Shown here piece by piece: positions 34,174 through 42,306 of a DNA stretch of 42,306 nucleotides. The notes under the pieces were generated by a model. The model did no database searches, was not told where the DNA came from, and saw only the letters and a list, made by a program, of their open reading frames with translations. The stretch's first letter is position 1; each line of letters opens with the position of its first letter. Source of the DNA: Myxococcales bacterium (GTDB taxonomy: Bacteria; Myxococcota_A; Polyangia; Polyangiales; Polyangiaceae); the NCBI GenBank assembly GCA_903642325.1, contig CAHJWM010000044.1, positions 1-42,306 of the forward strand, read 5' to 3'. The position numbers and the translations under genes were made by a program.

Positions 34174-34913
34174 TGGGGAATACTCGTTTCACGGTTGAAA
34201 AATCTGCGTACGCGTGGGTCGTCCGTCTCGCTGCGCAGCTTTTGTGGTTCGCCTTGCGCAATGATCGTGCGCGTGTCGCGGTCGAGCATGATGCAGTGCT
34301 TGCCAACTTTGAAAATGCTCTCGAGCTCGTGGGTCACCATCACCACGGTCAGCCCAAGATTGCGATTCAACGCCAAAATCAGCTCGTCGAGCTCGACTGC
34401 GCTGACCGGGTCCAAGCCCGCGGACGGCTCGTCGAGAAAAATGAGGTTCGGTTCGAACGCCATCGCCCGCGCGATCGCCGCGCGCTTGCGCATTCCGCCC
34501 GACAGCGCCGCGGGCAACTTGTCCTCGGAGCCTTCCAAGCCCACGAGCGCGAGCTTCGCTCGCACGATCGCCGACACCGCCTCGGGCGGTAGGTGTGTCC
34601 ATTCCTGCACGGCAAAGGCCACGTTTTCGCCCACCGTCATCGAGCTGAACAGGGCTCCAGACTGAAACATGACGCCGAAGCGGGGCGCCGCGCCCTCCAG
34701 GCGGGGCGCGCCAATGCCGGCGATTCGGATCTCGCCGGCCAGCGGCGTTTCTAGCCCTATCAGATGGCGCAGCAACGTCGACTTGCCGCAGCCGCTTCCG
34801 CCCAAGATGATGAAAATGTCGCCTCGTGGCACATCGAAGCTCGCATTGCGGAGCAGCGTCGTGTCCCCATAACCGATGCTGAGATCGCGCACCGTGATCA
34901 GCGGTTTGCTCAT
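34164..34913 (-). CDS. mlaF: MlaF-like ABC transporter ATPase
   Basis: A 249-residue ATP-binding subunit with Walker A 'GGSGCGKST' (38-46), the Q-loop 'VMFQSGALFSSMTV', signature 'ALSGGMRKRAAIARA', Walker B 'LIFLDEPSAGLDPVS' and the switch His 'VMVTHELES'. The spacing and 'GALF' text are typical of the MlaF/Mkl group. It couples ATP hydrolysis to lipid movement by MlaE. The ATG at 34913 overlaps the mlaE stop as ATGA; the longer frame to 35048 lies inside mlaE. Confidence 0.93.
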   Translation of the reverse strand: MSKPLITVRDLSIGYGDTTLLRNASFDVPRGDIFIILGGSGCGKSTLLRHLIGLETPLAGEIRIAGIGAPRLEGAAPRFGVMFQSGALFSSMTVGENVAFAVQEWTHLPPEAVSAIVRAKLALVGLEGSEDKLPAALSGGMRKRAAIARAMAFEPNLIFLDEPSAGLDPVSAVELDELILALNRNLGLTVVMVTHELESIFKVGKHCIMLDRDTRTIIAQGEPQKLRSETDDPRVRRFFNRETSIPQWQ

Positions 34914-36112
34914 AGTCCGAACAATGCCAGAAGCACGGTGAACAGCGCGTCCAGAACGATCAGCGCAAACAGGATAGAGACCACGGCGCTGGTCGTGCGC
35001 CGGCCGACGCCTTCCGCGCCACCCGAGGTAGCTAAGCCTTGCTGACAAGAGATGAGCGCGATCGTCGCACAGAACACGACGCCCTTGATGACGCCCGACA
35101 CGATGTCACTCGCTTTGACCGCGCTCTGCAGCTGGATCAAAAAACTGGTGGAAGTGATGTCCAGGCTGATCGAGGCTACTAATGCTCCGCCCAAAATGCC
35201 AATCGCATCCGCCATCAAGACTAGGATTGGCGCCACCAGAATCAGCCCCAACATGCGTGGGATGACCAGGTACGGCAGCGGTAAGAAGCCGAGCGTGCGC
35301 AAGGCGTCGACCTCCTCGGATACCTTCATCGTCCCTAACTCGGCCGCGAACGCCGCGCCCGAGCGGCCGCAGATGATGATCGCCATCATCAAGGGTCCAA
35401 GCTCACGGGTCATGGATACCCCGACTAGGTCGACCACGTAAATGTTGGCGCCGAATTGCTTCAGTTGCGCGGCGCTCTGATAAGCCATGACGAAGCCCAT
35501 CAAGAAGTTGATCAGCAGTACGATCGGCGCCGCGTCCGCGCCCGCCCGTTCCATCGTCCGGCCCACGTCGCGTAGGTTCAGGCTCTTCGGGTGCCTCAGC
35601 ACGTGCAGGGTTGAGGCCACTAGACGCCCGAGGAAATCCAGAATTTGGTTGATCTCCCCGACCACGCCGAGCGTCGCGCTGCCGATCTGCTCGATGGCGT
35701 TCACCGGGGGCCGCACGGGGCGCTTCTGACGCGTCTTACTGCGCCCGCCATATAGCTCGACGATACGCCGGACTTCCGCACTGCCTCCGCTGAACTCGCA
35801 AGCCACGCTACGTGTCCGGAGGTCGGTTCGGAACTGCACCAAGAGCGCCATGCAAGCGCCGTCGATCATCTGAATCTGCTCCAGGCTCAACTCCAGCTGA
35901 CGCACGCCCTCCACGTGCGTGAGCGTCTCGCTGATGCGCTTCCAGAGCGCGGCCGCATCGTCGATGGTAATGCGGCCGCCCAGCTCGACGCGCACGCTCG
36001 CGTCACCGGCTTCCACACGCTCCCAGGAGAAGCGCTGCAGCATGCCGACGACGACGCTGAGCCGCTCGTCGAAGACCATGGACGGGCGGTCGATGAGCTC
36101 GCTATCGTTCAT
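34910..36112 (-). CDS. mlaE: MlaE-like permease with N-terminal STAS domain
   Basis: About 400 residues: a STAS-like domain (about 20-125, with 'VRQLELSLEQIQMIDGACMALLVQF') fused to the MlaE permease. The permease part has 'NFLMGFVMAYQSAAQLKQFGANIYVVDLV', 'SMTRELGPLMMAIIICGRSGAAFAAELGTMKVSEEVDALRTLG' and 'YLVIPRML'. In E. coli the STAS partner MlaB is a separate protein; here it is joined to MlaE, so the ATPase regulator travels with the permease. The start is uncertain: ATG 36112 is my choice, but the frame is open to a TTG at 36184. First gene of the operon. Confidence 0.88.
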   Translation of the reverse strand: MNDSELIDRPSMVFDERLSVVVGMLQRFSWERVEAGDASVRVELGGRITIDDAAALWKRISETLTHVEGVRQLELSLEQIQMIDGACMALLVQFRTDLRTRSVACEFSGGSAEVRRIVELYGGRSKTRQKRPVRPPVNAIEQIGSATLGVVGEINQILDFLGRLVASTLHVLRHPKSLNLRDVGRTMERAGADAAPIVLLINFLMGFVMAYQSAAQLKQFGANIYVVDLVGVSMTRELGPLMMAIIICGRSGAAFAAELGTMKVSEEVDALRTLGFLPLPYLVIPRMLGLILVAPILVLMADAIGILGGALVASISLDITSTSFLIQLQSAVKASDIVSGVIKGVVFCATIALISCQQGLATSGGAEGVGRRTTSAVVSILFALIVLDALFTVLLALFGL

Positions 36113-36250
36113 GCGTGCCCAAAGGCCCATGAGCTCGATTGCGCGCGTGTCCAGCAGCTTAAGCGAGGTGACAAATTGCACCAAGCATGGCTCGCGCGGG
36201 CACCGTCGGTGCCACCGCGACCGGACTGAGCTCGCCCGCGTAGCGCTTTG

Positions 36251-36664
36251 CTACAACGCACGGCGGACGCTGTGCCAACCCCGCTCTACGCCGGCTTTCA
36301 CGTTATCCCAGGTGCTTTCGTGTCCTCCCGCATCCCATTCTCGCTGCAGCTGAGCCGTGAGCGTGTCGTCCCACGGGCGGTCCGCGTAATGCTGACGCGC
36401 GCCGTAACCGTAGCGCACAGCCGGTTCTAACGCGGCCCAATCAGCGGGGCTGCCGTGTCGTGGCCCGGGGTTCGGCATTCCGTCCGGAGGAATGGGTTGT
36501 GAGCCGACCGCTTGCTTGATCGTGTCCGTGGCGCCCTGATTGAGGTCGACGCCGTTGTCCGCTAGGTCGCCTTTGGTCTGTTCCCAATCGCGCTGCAAAG
36601 CGTGCTTCGCTCGCTCCCAGCCCGAAGAGTGCTCCTCAGTCCACCAGGTTGGATTTTCGCTCAT
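36251..36664 (-). CDS. small soluble protein with repeated Trp motifs, unknown function
   Basis: A 137-residue protein from the ATG at 36664. Two similar segments occur near the ends: 'WERAKHALQRDWEQTKGDL' and 'WDNVKAGVERGWHSVRRAL', both of the form W-x2-(A/V)K-x3-x-R-x-W. The middle has 'AVRYGYGARQHYADRPWDDTL', a phrase often seen in small stress-associated proteins with CsbD- or YMGG-like neighbours. I know no established function. The ribosome site is not clear. It follows the mlaE operon's upstream side and is divergent from the lipoprotein gene. Confidence 0.65.
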   Translation of the reverse strand: MSENPTWWTEEHSSGWERAKHALQRDWEQTKGDLADNGVDLNQGATDTIKQAVGSQPIPPDGMPNPGPRHGSPADWAALEPAVRYGYGARQHYADRPWDDTLTAQLQREWDAGGHESTWDNVKAGVERGWHSVRRAL

Positions 36665-36793
36665 GCAGATTTGGGTGCACGTCTCGTGCCTAGGCGCTAC
36701 CGCACGAGCCCGGGCTCCTGTTGCAGAGCAGAGTGCGTGCGCGTACATCTGACTAGGCGATTGGGGGTCATATTCAACTACGGAGCGTTGCCA

Positions 36794-37735
36794 TTGCTCG
36801 TGCTCAAAAGCGTCGTGCGCTCCTTTACTGCTTGGATGCTCTTCTGTGGACGCCTCGTGGCGTGCTCGTCCGGAGCGAGCGAGGGTCCCGCGTCGAGTAC
36901 GAACGGCGCAGGTGGCATGGGTTCGCCGGGTTCGGCAGGCGCAGCTGGTTCGCATGGCGGCAGCGTGGTCAGCATCGACGGCGCGGGCGGTGCTGCCGGC
37001 GGGGCCGGGGCGGCCGGTACAAACGCGACCGCCGGCACCGTCGGCCGAACGGGAGCCGGTGGTTCCTCGAGCGGTTGCCCAGCCAATGCCATTTTTTGCG
37101 CTGACTTCGAGGCCGGCATGCTCCCAGGCGCCGCCGTCTATTACCCGGCTTACCAACAGTCGATGATCGCGAGCTACATGACCGTGGATGAAACCGTCGC
37201 GCATGGGGGCACGCGCTCGCTCAAGCTGACACCGGCCGGCAATTTTAGCCAAATGTTGGGGGTGGCGACCGACACACCGACGTTCTGGATCCGCGTCTAT
37301 CTACGTCAGGACATCGCTACGAGCACGGTCATGGCCCACGACACCTTCATTGCTGCAACCGACGCGGACGGTGACCCGAACCAGGGAGCTCAGATCCGAA
37401 TCGGTGAGCACAGCTGCCAGCTCGAGATCAACCGCGCGTCCGACGACAAAGAGCTTCTTTCGGACGCGGTAAACGGCGCGAGCACTTATACCTGTTCGGG
37501 CGGCGTGACCTTCGCCCCGGGCACCTGGTACTGCCTCGAAGCGGCATATGACGGTCCGCACAGCAGCGTCCGTGTGTTCGTGAACGGCGCGGAGATCAGC
37601 GCGCTTCATGTCAGCGACTGGGGACCCTACGCTTACGATATCGTCAAGTTCGGCTTCGAAAACTACGGCGGGGCCGCTCGCACCCTCTGGTACGACGACG
37701 TCGTCGTCGCCCCGCAGCAAGTTGGCTGCAATTGA
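36794..37735 (+). CDS. Gly/Ala-rich lipoprotein with LamG/concanavalin-like domain
   Basis: About 313 residues: signal peptide with lipobox L-V-A-C, a Gly/Ala/Ser linker of about 70 residues, then a 220-residue beta-sandwich-like domain beginning 'CPANAIFCADFEAG'. Typical lectin/glucanase strands are 'GGTRSLKLTP', 'FWIRVYLRQD', 'GTWYCLEAAYDG', 'VRVFVNGAEI' and 'TLWYDDVVVAP'. It probably binds or acts on sugars outside the cell. The start is uncertain; TTG 36794 has GGAG eight bases upstream, GTG 36800 follows, and the longer frame to 36602 overlaps the divergent gene. Confidence 0.75.
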   Translation: MLVLKSVVRSFTAWMLFCGRLVACSSGASEGPASSTNGAGGMGSPGSAGAAGSHGGSVVSIDGAGGAAGGAGAAGTNATAGTVGRTGAGGSSSGCPANAIFCADFEAGMLPGAAVYYPAYQQSMIASYMTVDETVAHGGTRSLKLTPAGNFSQMLGVATDTPTFWIRVYLRQDIATSTVMAHDTFIAATDADGDPNQGAQIRIGEHSCQLEINRASDDKELLSDAVNGASTYTCSGGVTFAPGTWYCLEAAYDGPHSSVRVFVNGAEISALHVSDWGPYAYDIVKFGFENYGGAARTLWYDDVVVAPQQVGCN

Positions 37736-37992
37736 GCAAAGCGCCGATCATGTCCCGTCGAGTAAAGTATCGACACGGTCCGATACGCTCTGAGCACAAC
37801 AGCCCCTCTGTCTGATTCTCAATTCGAAATGCAGTCGCGCTTGGGACCGCCGTTGATTTTTTGATGATCACCAGCTGCGACCCAGCGCGCTCAGCCTTCG
37901 GCGGCTCGGACGGGCGGCGGGGGAGCTTTCGAAGTGGGCCAAGCACCACCCGACACAATTTGGAATCGCGGGCGCTCCGGCGCTTCGCGTGC

Positions 37993-38931
37993 CTAGTCCG
38001 CGGCTGGATGCCGCAAGAGCGAAATGGCCAGACCGTCCAAAATATCGCGCTCGCTGACGAGCAGCTCGCCGATGCCGAGCTCGCTCATCAGCGTGGCGAG
38101 CACGACGGCGCCGCCAACGATTACCTCGGCGCGCGCCGGCTCCACGAGCAGCATGCGGCGCTCCGCGACGGTGGCGCGCGCCAGGCGATCACACGATGCC
38201 GAGACCTGCGCCGCGCTCAAGTGGCTGTGATGGGTGCGGGTGGCGTCGTAACGCGTCAGCCCGAGCTGCATGGCGGAGAGCGCAGTCACGGTGCCGGCCA
38301 AACCCACCACGCAGCCTGCCCGACTCACGTCCATGACTGCCCTCACCCGCGCCAGTTGACCTCGGACGTCGACTTCGCAGGCACGTCGCTCCGCGACGGT
38401 CGGCGGGTCACTCCGCAAATGGCGTTCGCTCATGCGCACGCAGCCCATTTGGAGCGAAATGGCCGCCTCCGGCCGCTCACTGCCGAGCACGAATTCGGTC
38501 GACCCCCCACCCAGATCGATCACGAGGAATGGGCGACGGCTAGCCGACAAACCGTGAGTGGCCCCTTCGAAAGACAAGCGTGCTTCCTCGTCACCACTCA
38601 GGAGCTCCGGCCGCACGCCGAGAGCCGCCTCCGCCGCCGCGAAGAACTCGGCGCCATTCGTTGCGTCGCGTGCCGCGCTGGTTGCGACCGCCCGCACGCG
38701 CGTCACCGCGTGCCGCCCCATCGCCCGCGCATACTCCGAGAGCACCGCCACCGTGCGCGCGATGGCGTCCGGTGCGAGGACTCCGCTCACGTCGACCCCC
38801 TGGCCCAAGCGAGTCATGCGCATCACGCGCTCCAGCTCGCGCCCGGCGCCGTCCGCAATCAATAGCCGCACGGAGTTGGTGCCGATGTCGATCACGGCGG
38901 CGGCGCCGCGGCTGTCGCTCAGCGTGCTCAC
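37993..38931 (-). CDS. Ppx/GppA-type phosphatase (exopolyphosphatase or pppGpp phosphohydrolase)
   Basis: A 312-residue protein of the actin-like ASKHA fold. Family motifs are '[16 protein letters not shown]' near the start, '[15 protein letters not shown]', '[15 protein letters not shown]' and the second phosphate loop '[16 protein letters not shown]'. It cleaves terminal phosphate from polyphosphate and/or pppGpp; the short form, lacking the C-terminal HD domain, is common. I chose the GTG at 38931, which overlaps the folE stop as GTGA; the frame to 39087 lies inside folE. The two genes are coupled. Confidence 0.9.
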   Translation of the reverse strand: MSTLSDSRGAAAVIDIGTNSVRLLIADGAGRELERVMRMTRLGQGVDVSGVLAPDAIARTVAVLSEYARAMGRHAVTRVRAVATSAARDATNGAEFFAAAEAALGVRPELLSGDEEARLSFEGATHGLSASRRPFLVIDLGGGSTEFVLGSERPEAAISLQMGCVRMSERHLRSDPPTVAERRACEVDVRGQLARVRAVMDVSRAGCVVGLAGTVTALSAMQLGLTRYDATRTHHSHLSAAQVSASCDRLARATVAERRMLLVEPARAEVIVGGAVVLATLMSELGIGELLVSERDILDGLAISLLRHPAAD

Positions 38932-39581
38932 ATGCCCTGCCCGCCGATTTGCCGCTTCAAGCCGATCAGTGTCAAGAGCTCCATGCGCGCCGCCGGATCG
39001 TTCAAGAAAATGCCGTGCAACTTGCTGGTAGTAGTCCAAGAGCCGGGCTTCTTCACGCCGCGGTAGCACATGCAGAAGTGCTGACATTGCAGAATCACGG
39101 CCACACCCTGCGGCTTCAAGTGCGTCTCTAGCGCGTCGCTGATCTGGGTGGTGAGCTTTTCCTGAATCTGCAGCCGCTTGGCAAACACATCGACCACGCG
39201 CGCCACTTTGCTCAAGCCAACCACGCGCCCGTTCGGAATGTAGGCCACGTGGGCCTTGCCCACGAACGGAACCATGTGGTGTTCGCAGTGACTAAAAAGC
39301 TCGATGTCACTCACCAACACGAGCTCGTCGTAGCCTTCGACCTCCTTGAAAGTCTTGGCCAAATACTGTGCAGGGTCCTCGGCGTAACCGGAGAAGTGCT
39401 CGGCGAAAGCACGCACGACCCGCGCGGGCGTCTGCAGCAACCCCTCGCGCGCGGGGTCTTCCCCGAGGAACGTCAAGATGCCACGAACATTCGCCTCCGC
39501 GGCCGCTACCTGTTCCGCTGAGCGTCGCGGCCTGGCCTGATCTAGGTCCTCATCCACATCATTGTTTAGTCTTGCGATCAT
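38928..39581 (-). CDS. folE: GTP cyclohydrolase I
   Basis: A 217-residue enzyme opening GTP to 7,8-dihydroneopterin triphosphate, the first step to folate (and to queuosine, in step with tgt). The zinc site is 'HCEHHM' with C99 and H102, plus C170 in 'HFCMCYRG'. The substrate motif '[17 protein letters not shown]' and the C-terminal '[13 protein letters not shown]' are present. The first 20 residues are a variable, acidic extension. ppx overlaps its stop. Confidence 0.96.
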   Translation of the reverse strand: MIARLNNDVDEDLDQARPRRSAEQVAAAEANVRGILTFLGEDPAREGLLQTPARVVRAFAEHFSGYAEDPAQYLAKTFKEVEGYDELVLVSDIELFSHCEHHMVPFVGKAHVAYIPNGRVVGLSKVARVVDVFAKRLQIQEKLTTQISDALETHLKPQGVAVILQCQHFCMCYRGVKKPGSWTTTSKLHGIFLNDPAARMELLTLIGLKRQIGGQGM

Positions 39582-39637
39582 CGCGGCTGAGCATGCTCTG
39601 CGATAGCTCGCGACTCAACTCGGCAGAGCAGACGCGC

Positions 39638-40339
39638 TCAGCAGCCGTCCGGTCCGCACACGGCCCCTTCGTCGAGCACCGCCCCCGCCGGCCGCTCAGC
39701 CCACGCCTGCTCGAGGGCATTCAGCATCACTTGCGACGTCTGCGCGCCCGAGACGGCGAAATGCCGGTCGAAAACGAAGCAGGGCACACCGGTGATCCCG
39801 AGCTCGCGCGCTTGCGCTTCATCGGCACGCACCGCCGCTGCATAGCTGCCCCCTGCGAGCACATCCGTCGCCTCGCCTTCGTCGAGGCCGGCCTCGACGG
39901 CCAAGCGAACCAACGTTCCATGATCGCTCATCAGCTCTGACTGTTCGAAGTAAGCCTTCATGAACCGCTCCTTGACTGCGTCTTGCACGCCTCGCTGCTG
40001 ACCGAGGTGCAGGAGGCGGTGAGCGTCGAACGTGTTGCCGGAACGGATGCCCACGAAATCAAAGGCGAGACCCTCGCCCCGCGCGACCTCCACCAGATGA
40101 TCAGAGGACTTCTGCGCCTGCGCGACCGACATGGCGTACTTGCGGGCGATGCGCTCCGCGTGCGACACGGTTCGGTCCTGCTCCTTGGGCGCGGCTGGGT
40201 CCAGCTCGAACGCGCGCCAAACTACCTGTACTTCCGCGGCGTGGGAGAACGCCTTCAGCGCCCCCTCCAGACGGCGCTTGCCGACGTAGCACCAGGGGCA
40301 CGCAATGTCCGACCACACTTCCAAGCTCAGCGCTGGCAT
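39638..40339 (-). CDS. DsbA-family oxidoreductase (FrnE-like)
   Basis: A 233-residue thioredoxin-fold protein with the active site CPWC (C14 to C17, 'DIACPWCYVGKRRLEGAL'). It has the helical insert with 'SELMSDHGTLVRLAVEAGLDEGEA' and the cis-Pro motif 'GITGVPCFVFDRHFAVSGAQ'. No signal peptide is seen, so it is cytoplasmic, as usual for FrnE-like members. The C-terminus ends with two more Cys ('CGPDGC'), an additional possible metal or redox site. The ATG at 40339 is the family start; the frame to 40396 only adds a short tail. Confidence 0.92.
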   Translation of the reverse strand: MPALSLEVWSDIACPWCYVGKRRLEGALKAFSHAAEVQVVWRAFELDPAAPKEQDRTVSHAERIARKYAMSVAQAQKSSDHLVEVARGEGLAFDFVGIRSGNTFDAHRLLHLGQQRGVQDAVKERFMKAYFEQSELMSDHGTLVRLAVEAGLDEGEATDVLAGGSYAAAVRADEAQARELGITGVPCFVFDRHFAVSGAQTSQVMLNALEQAWAERPAGAVLDEGAVCGPDGC

Positions 40340-40530
40340 CGCGCTAATATGGGGCCCTTTCCCGCACCCGCAATCCGTGCCGAGCCGCGGCCTCACGGCA
40401 GCCGCCCTCTTCGGCTTCTATCGAGCAAACGCGACGCTGAACGCCGCGCCGCGACATATGTCTTGTAAGATGGAAATATGGCAATATAGTGGACGCCGGA
40501 CGCGGTCTTTAATCGGTGAAGGTAGGAACA

Positions 40531-40947
40531 ATGAGCAAGATTCTGGCAGGCGTGCTTCGGGCCAACGGCGAGTACGCTAAAAGCTTCGGGGAAAAGGCCC
40601 AGCTCGCGTTACCGCCGGCGCGCCAATTCGCCATCCTGACCTGCATGGACGCGCGCATCGACCCAGCAAAGCTTGCCGGCCTAAGCGAAGGGGACGCCCA
40701 CGTCATCCGCAATGCGGGAGGGCGCGCCAGCGACGATGCAATCCGGTCGCTCGTCATCTCCTACAAGCTTCTCGGAACGCGCGAGTGGTTCGTCATTCAT
40801 CACTCAAACCGCGTGCACGGCGTTCAATCGCGCCGCCACGCGCTAACGTCGCCGTCGTTGCAAGCTGCGGACGCGCTGTGCGAGCCGACAATACTCGGTA
40901 AAAAGCCGGTCGTAGCGAAGGGCGAGTTGGTGCTTTTCGCTCGTTAA
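40531..40947 (+). pseudogene. degenerate beta-carbonic anhydrase lacking its second zinc Cys
   Basis: A 138-residue frame. The first 93 residues are a normal beta-carbonic anhydrase: '[17 protein letters not shown]' with zinc Cys38, Asp40 and Arg42, and '[24 protein letters not shown]'. At the H-x2-C zinc pair the frame reads H91-S-N-R94, with CGC (Arg) where TGC (Cys) is expected, a single base change. After that nothing matches the family, and the protein ends about 30-60 residues early. Zinc binding, and so CO2 hydration, should be lost. The start at 40531 has AGGA upstream; a GTG at 40516 adds five codons. It may still be expressed, so 'pseudogene' is an interpretation. Confidence 0.75.
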
Positions 40948-40963
40948 TGTACGCCATGTATCA

Positions 40964-41356
40964 ATGGTACTCGGCAAGAATGATTCACTTGGTGGTGATT
41001 CTGGCGGTTTGACGCGGGCACGGCCGTGGGAGTGGGGCGCGGTGATCTTGAACGCGCTCGTCAGCGCTGGGTTTTCACTGGCCGGCTTGTGGAGCGTATG
41101 GGGGGCGAGCGACGCGGCTCGCGTTTTCGCGATGTACGCGGCGGCTCGTAGTTTGCCGCTTTTGGTGATGGCGTTCTGGCTTGGCCTGGCGGGGTCGCGC
41201 GTCGGGCTTGCCGCGCTGGCGGTGGTGCTGACGTTGGTGCAAGCGAGTGATGTGCTGGTCGGCATCGCGCAACACGACCTCGGCAAGACCCTGGGCCCGG
41301 CCGCCCTTTCGATCTTGACGGCCTTTGCCGCGCGCTCGCTCAGCCAAGCTCGCTGA
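40964..41356 (+). CDS. small membrane protein, four helices, unknown
   Basis: A 130-residue protein with about four hydrophobic helices (28-47, 56-76, 79-99, 105-125) after a short polar start. No family is recognised. The gene is 16 bp downstream of the carbonic anhydrase relic and could have been co-transcribed with it. Codon use and hydrophobic profile look real, and the antisense frames are Arg-rich. Confidence 0.65.
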   Translation: MVLGKNDSLGGDSGGLTRARPWEWGAVILNALVSAGFSLAGLWSVWGASDAARVFAMYAAARSLPLLVMAFWLGLAGSRVGLAALAVVLTLVQASDVLVGIAQHDLGKTLGPAALSILTAFAARSLSQAR

Positions 41357-41438
41357 GGGGCGAGCTCAGCAGAGGACTGCGCACGAAAACTGCCCGCGAC
41401 TGCCGAGAGCGCCCGCTCCCTCCCGAGGGTCGGCGGGC

Positions 41439-41942
41439 TCAGTGGTGGTGGCCGTGGCCGTCCGGGCCGTGTGGGTGGCCGTGACTCAGCTCGTTTGCGG
41501 TGGCTTCGCGCACGGCTAGCACCTCCACCTCGAAGTCGAGCGTCTCTCCGGCCAATGGATGTTGTGCGTCCATCAACACCTGCTCGCCGTCGATGCGCGC
41601 GATCCAGATCGGGGCATGCTCGCCGTCCGGCCCTTGCGTCATGAACTGCATCCCTGGGGCGAGCTCGGCGTCCGCTGGAAATGCCGAACGGGGCACCGTC
41701 TCGAGCGGAAGATCTTCACGCTCCCCGTAGCCGTCTTCTGGTTCGACCTTGACTCTGCCGCTGAAGCCGACCGTCTTGCCGGCGAGTGCCTGCTCGAGGC
41801 CGGACACGATGTTGTCTGCGCCGTGCAGGTACGCCATCGGTTTTTCGGCCGTCGAAGCATCGATCACGTCGCCTTCGTCGGTGCGGAGGGTGTAGCGCAA
41901 GACGACCACGAGACCATCGCCGATGATCAGATTTTCAGACAT
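41439..41942 (-). CDS. slyD: FKBP-type peptidyl-prolyl isomerase, SlyD-like
   Basis: A 167-residue protein of the SlyD group: FKBP domain strands ('VVVLRYTLRTDEGDVIDAST', 'GADNIVSGLEQALAGKTVG'), the inserted chaperone flap ('PEDGYGEREDLPLETVPRSAFP', through about 125) and 'DAQHPLAGETLDFEVEVLAV'. The C-terminus is a His-rich tail ('HGHPHGPDGHGHHH'), used in nickel binding by SlyD. It catalyses proline isomerisation, acts as a chaperone and can store nickel. Convergent with the membrane protein gene. Confidence 0.92.
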   Translation of the reverse strand: MSENLIIGDGLVVVLRYTLRTDEGDVIDASTAEKPMAYLHGADNIVSGLEQALAGKTVGFSGRVKVEPEDGYGEREDLPLETVPRSAFPADAELAPGMQFMTQGPDGEHAPIWIARIDGEQVLMDAQHPLAGETLDFEVEVLAVREATANELSHGHPHGPDGHGHHH

Positions 41943-42306
41943 CGAGCGCGGACTAGCGCCAGGGTGGCGCCGCTGCCAGCTCTAAGTGCCGTACCCATGA
42001 CCACCGTCTGGCGCGCAAGCTTTAGCCGAGCGATTTTCTTCGCCGGCCCCGCTGGCGCCGAGCTCCCGTCGGCGTGGGCCGGTCACTACGACCTATGGCG
42101 GCTTTGTCCGCTTCTGCCCCAACTTGTGCCACACGGCGGCGCGCGCTACCTCGTTGTCGGCGCGCATTATCGATGAACGGTGCGGCGAATGCGGGGCATG
42201 CACATTGCACTTCGCGCCGCGACCGGAGCGGCGGGGAATGAAGACGGGGGTTAGTCAACACGGCGCCGCGGCGGGCCAAAAGCGCGAGCCGCGCCGCGCC
42301 GCGGGC
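41943..42306. other. end of window, no gene recognised
   Basis: The last 364 bp lie upstream of slyD and run to the window edge. Short open frames are present on both strands, but none has recognisable motifs. It should include the slyD promoter. Confidence 0.5.

Noticed and set aside
37767-37786. GTATCG/CGATAC hairpin after the lipoprotein gene
   Set aside because: Only 6 bp of stem with an 8-base loop and no T-run, too weak to call a terminator.
42022-42279. Short antisense frame at the window end
   Set aside because: Arg-rich, no motif, and ends near the edge; cannot be supported.
1-42306. Defence island, prophage or transposon
   Set aside because: No integrase, transposase, restriction, toxin-antitoxin or phage structural gene is recognisable; most genes are metabolic or envelope related.

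Overview
The window is 42.3 kb of GC-rich chromosomal DNA carrying about 43 genes and no rRNA, tRNA, IS element, phage gene or CRISPR array that I can see. Three secreted lipoproteins have a lipobox followed by a long Gly/Ser/Ala low-complexity linker (1-327, 21036-21872, 36794-37735). With two MCE lipid-transport systems, outer-membrane proteins, a HEAT-repeat-fused nucleotide-translocase-like protein and many GTG/TTG starts, this suggests a Gram-negative bacterium of the Myxococcota, probably the Polyangia side. That placement is an inference from gene style; no marker gene proves it.

Region by region. 1-4.4 kb: the start of a Gly-rich lipoprotein gene, then a pqiA-pqiB-pqiC operon (minus strand) for trans-envelope lipid traffic. 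4.4-7.9 kb: a small membrane protein, then a URC-type pyrimidine catabolism operon: a GTP cyclohydrolase II homologue (URC1), a DUF1688 protein (URC4) and uracil phosphoribosyltransferase (upp). 8-13.7 kb: a Pro/Asn-rich anchored protein, a SIMPL-domain protein, a translocase-like membrane protein with a HEAT-like tail, and tgt. 13.8-19.8 kb: an outer-membrane protein, a frameshifted MFS exporter, an SDR, a DUF1810 protein, a second outer-membrane-like protein, a metallo-beta-lactamase-fold lipoprotein and a glutathione S-transferase. 19.9-25.1 kb: a CDF cation transporter, a second Gly-rich lipoprotein, a saccharopine-dehydrogenase-like reductase overlapping class I fructose-bisphosphate aldolase, and an internally deleted alpha/beta-hydrolase relic divergent from a marR-type regulator. 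25.2-32.5 kb: selO, a PNPOx-like protein, a zinc-ribbon membrane protein, a flavoprotein plus cyclopropane-fatty-acid-synthase pair, an SDR and a Nudix hydrolase. 32.6-36.1 kb: an mlaE(STAS)-mlaF-mlaD-lipoprotein operon. 36.2-42.3 kb: a Trp-motif small protein, a third Gly-rich lipoprotein, folE-ppx, a DsbA-family protein, a degenerate beta-carbonic anhydrase, a small membrane protein and slyD.

How they work together. Uracil salvaged by Upp would feed UMP to URC1/URC4 for ring opening. The Pqi and Mla operons give the cell two independent MCE routes between inner and outer membranes. The flavoprotein/CFA-synthase pair is translationally coupled and probably makes a modified membrane fatty acid.

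The most notable items are the URC operon, the flavoprotein/CFA pair with no canonical start in the expected place, and three decaying genes: the MFS frameshift, the hydrolase deletion and the carbonic anhydrase without its second zinc cysteine. I see no clearly new defence or mobile system.
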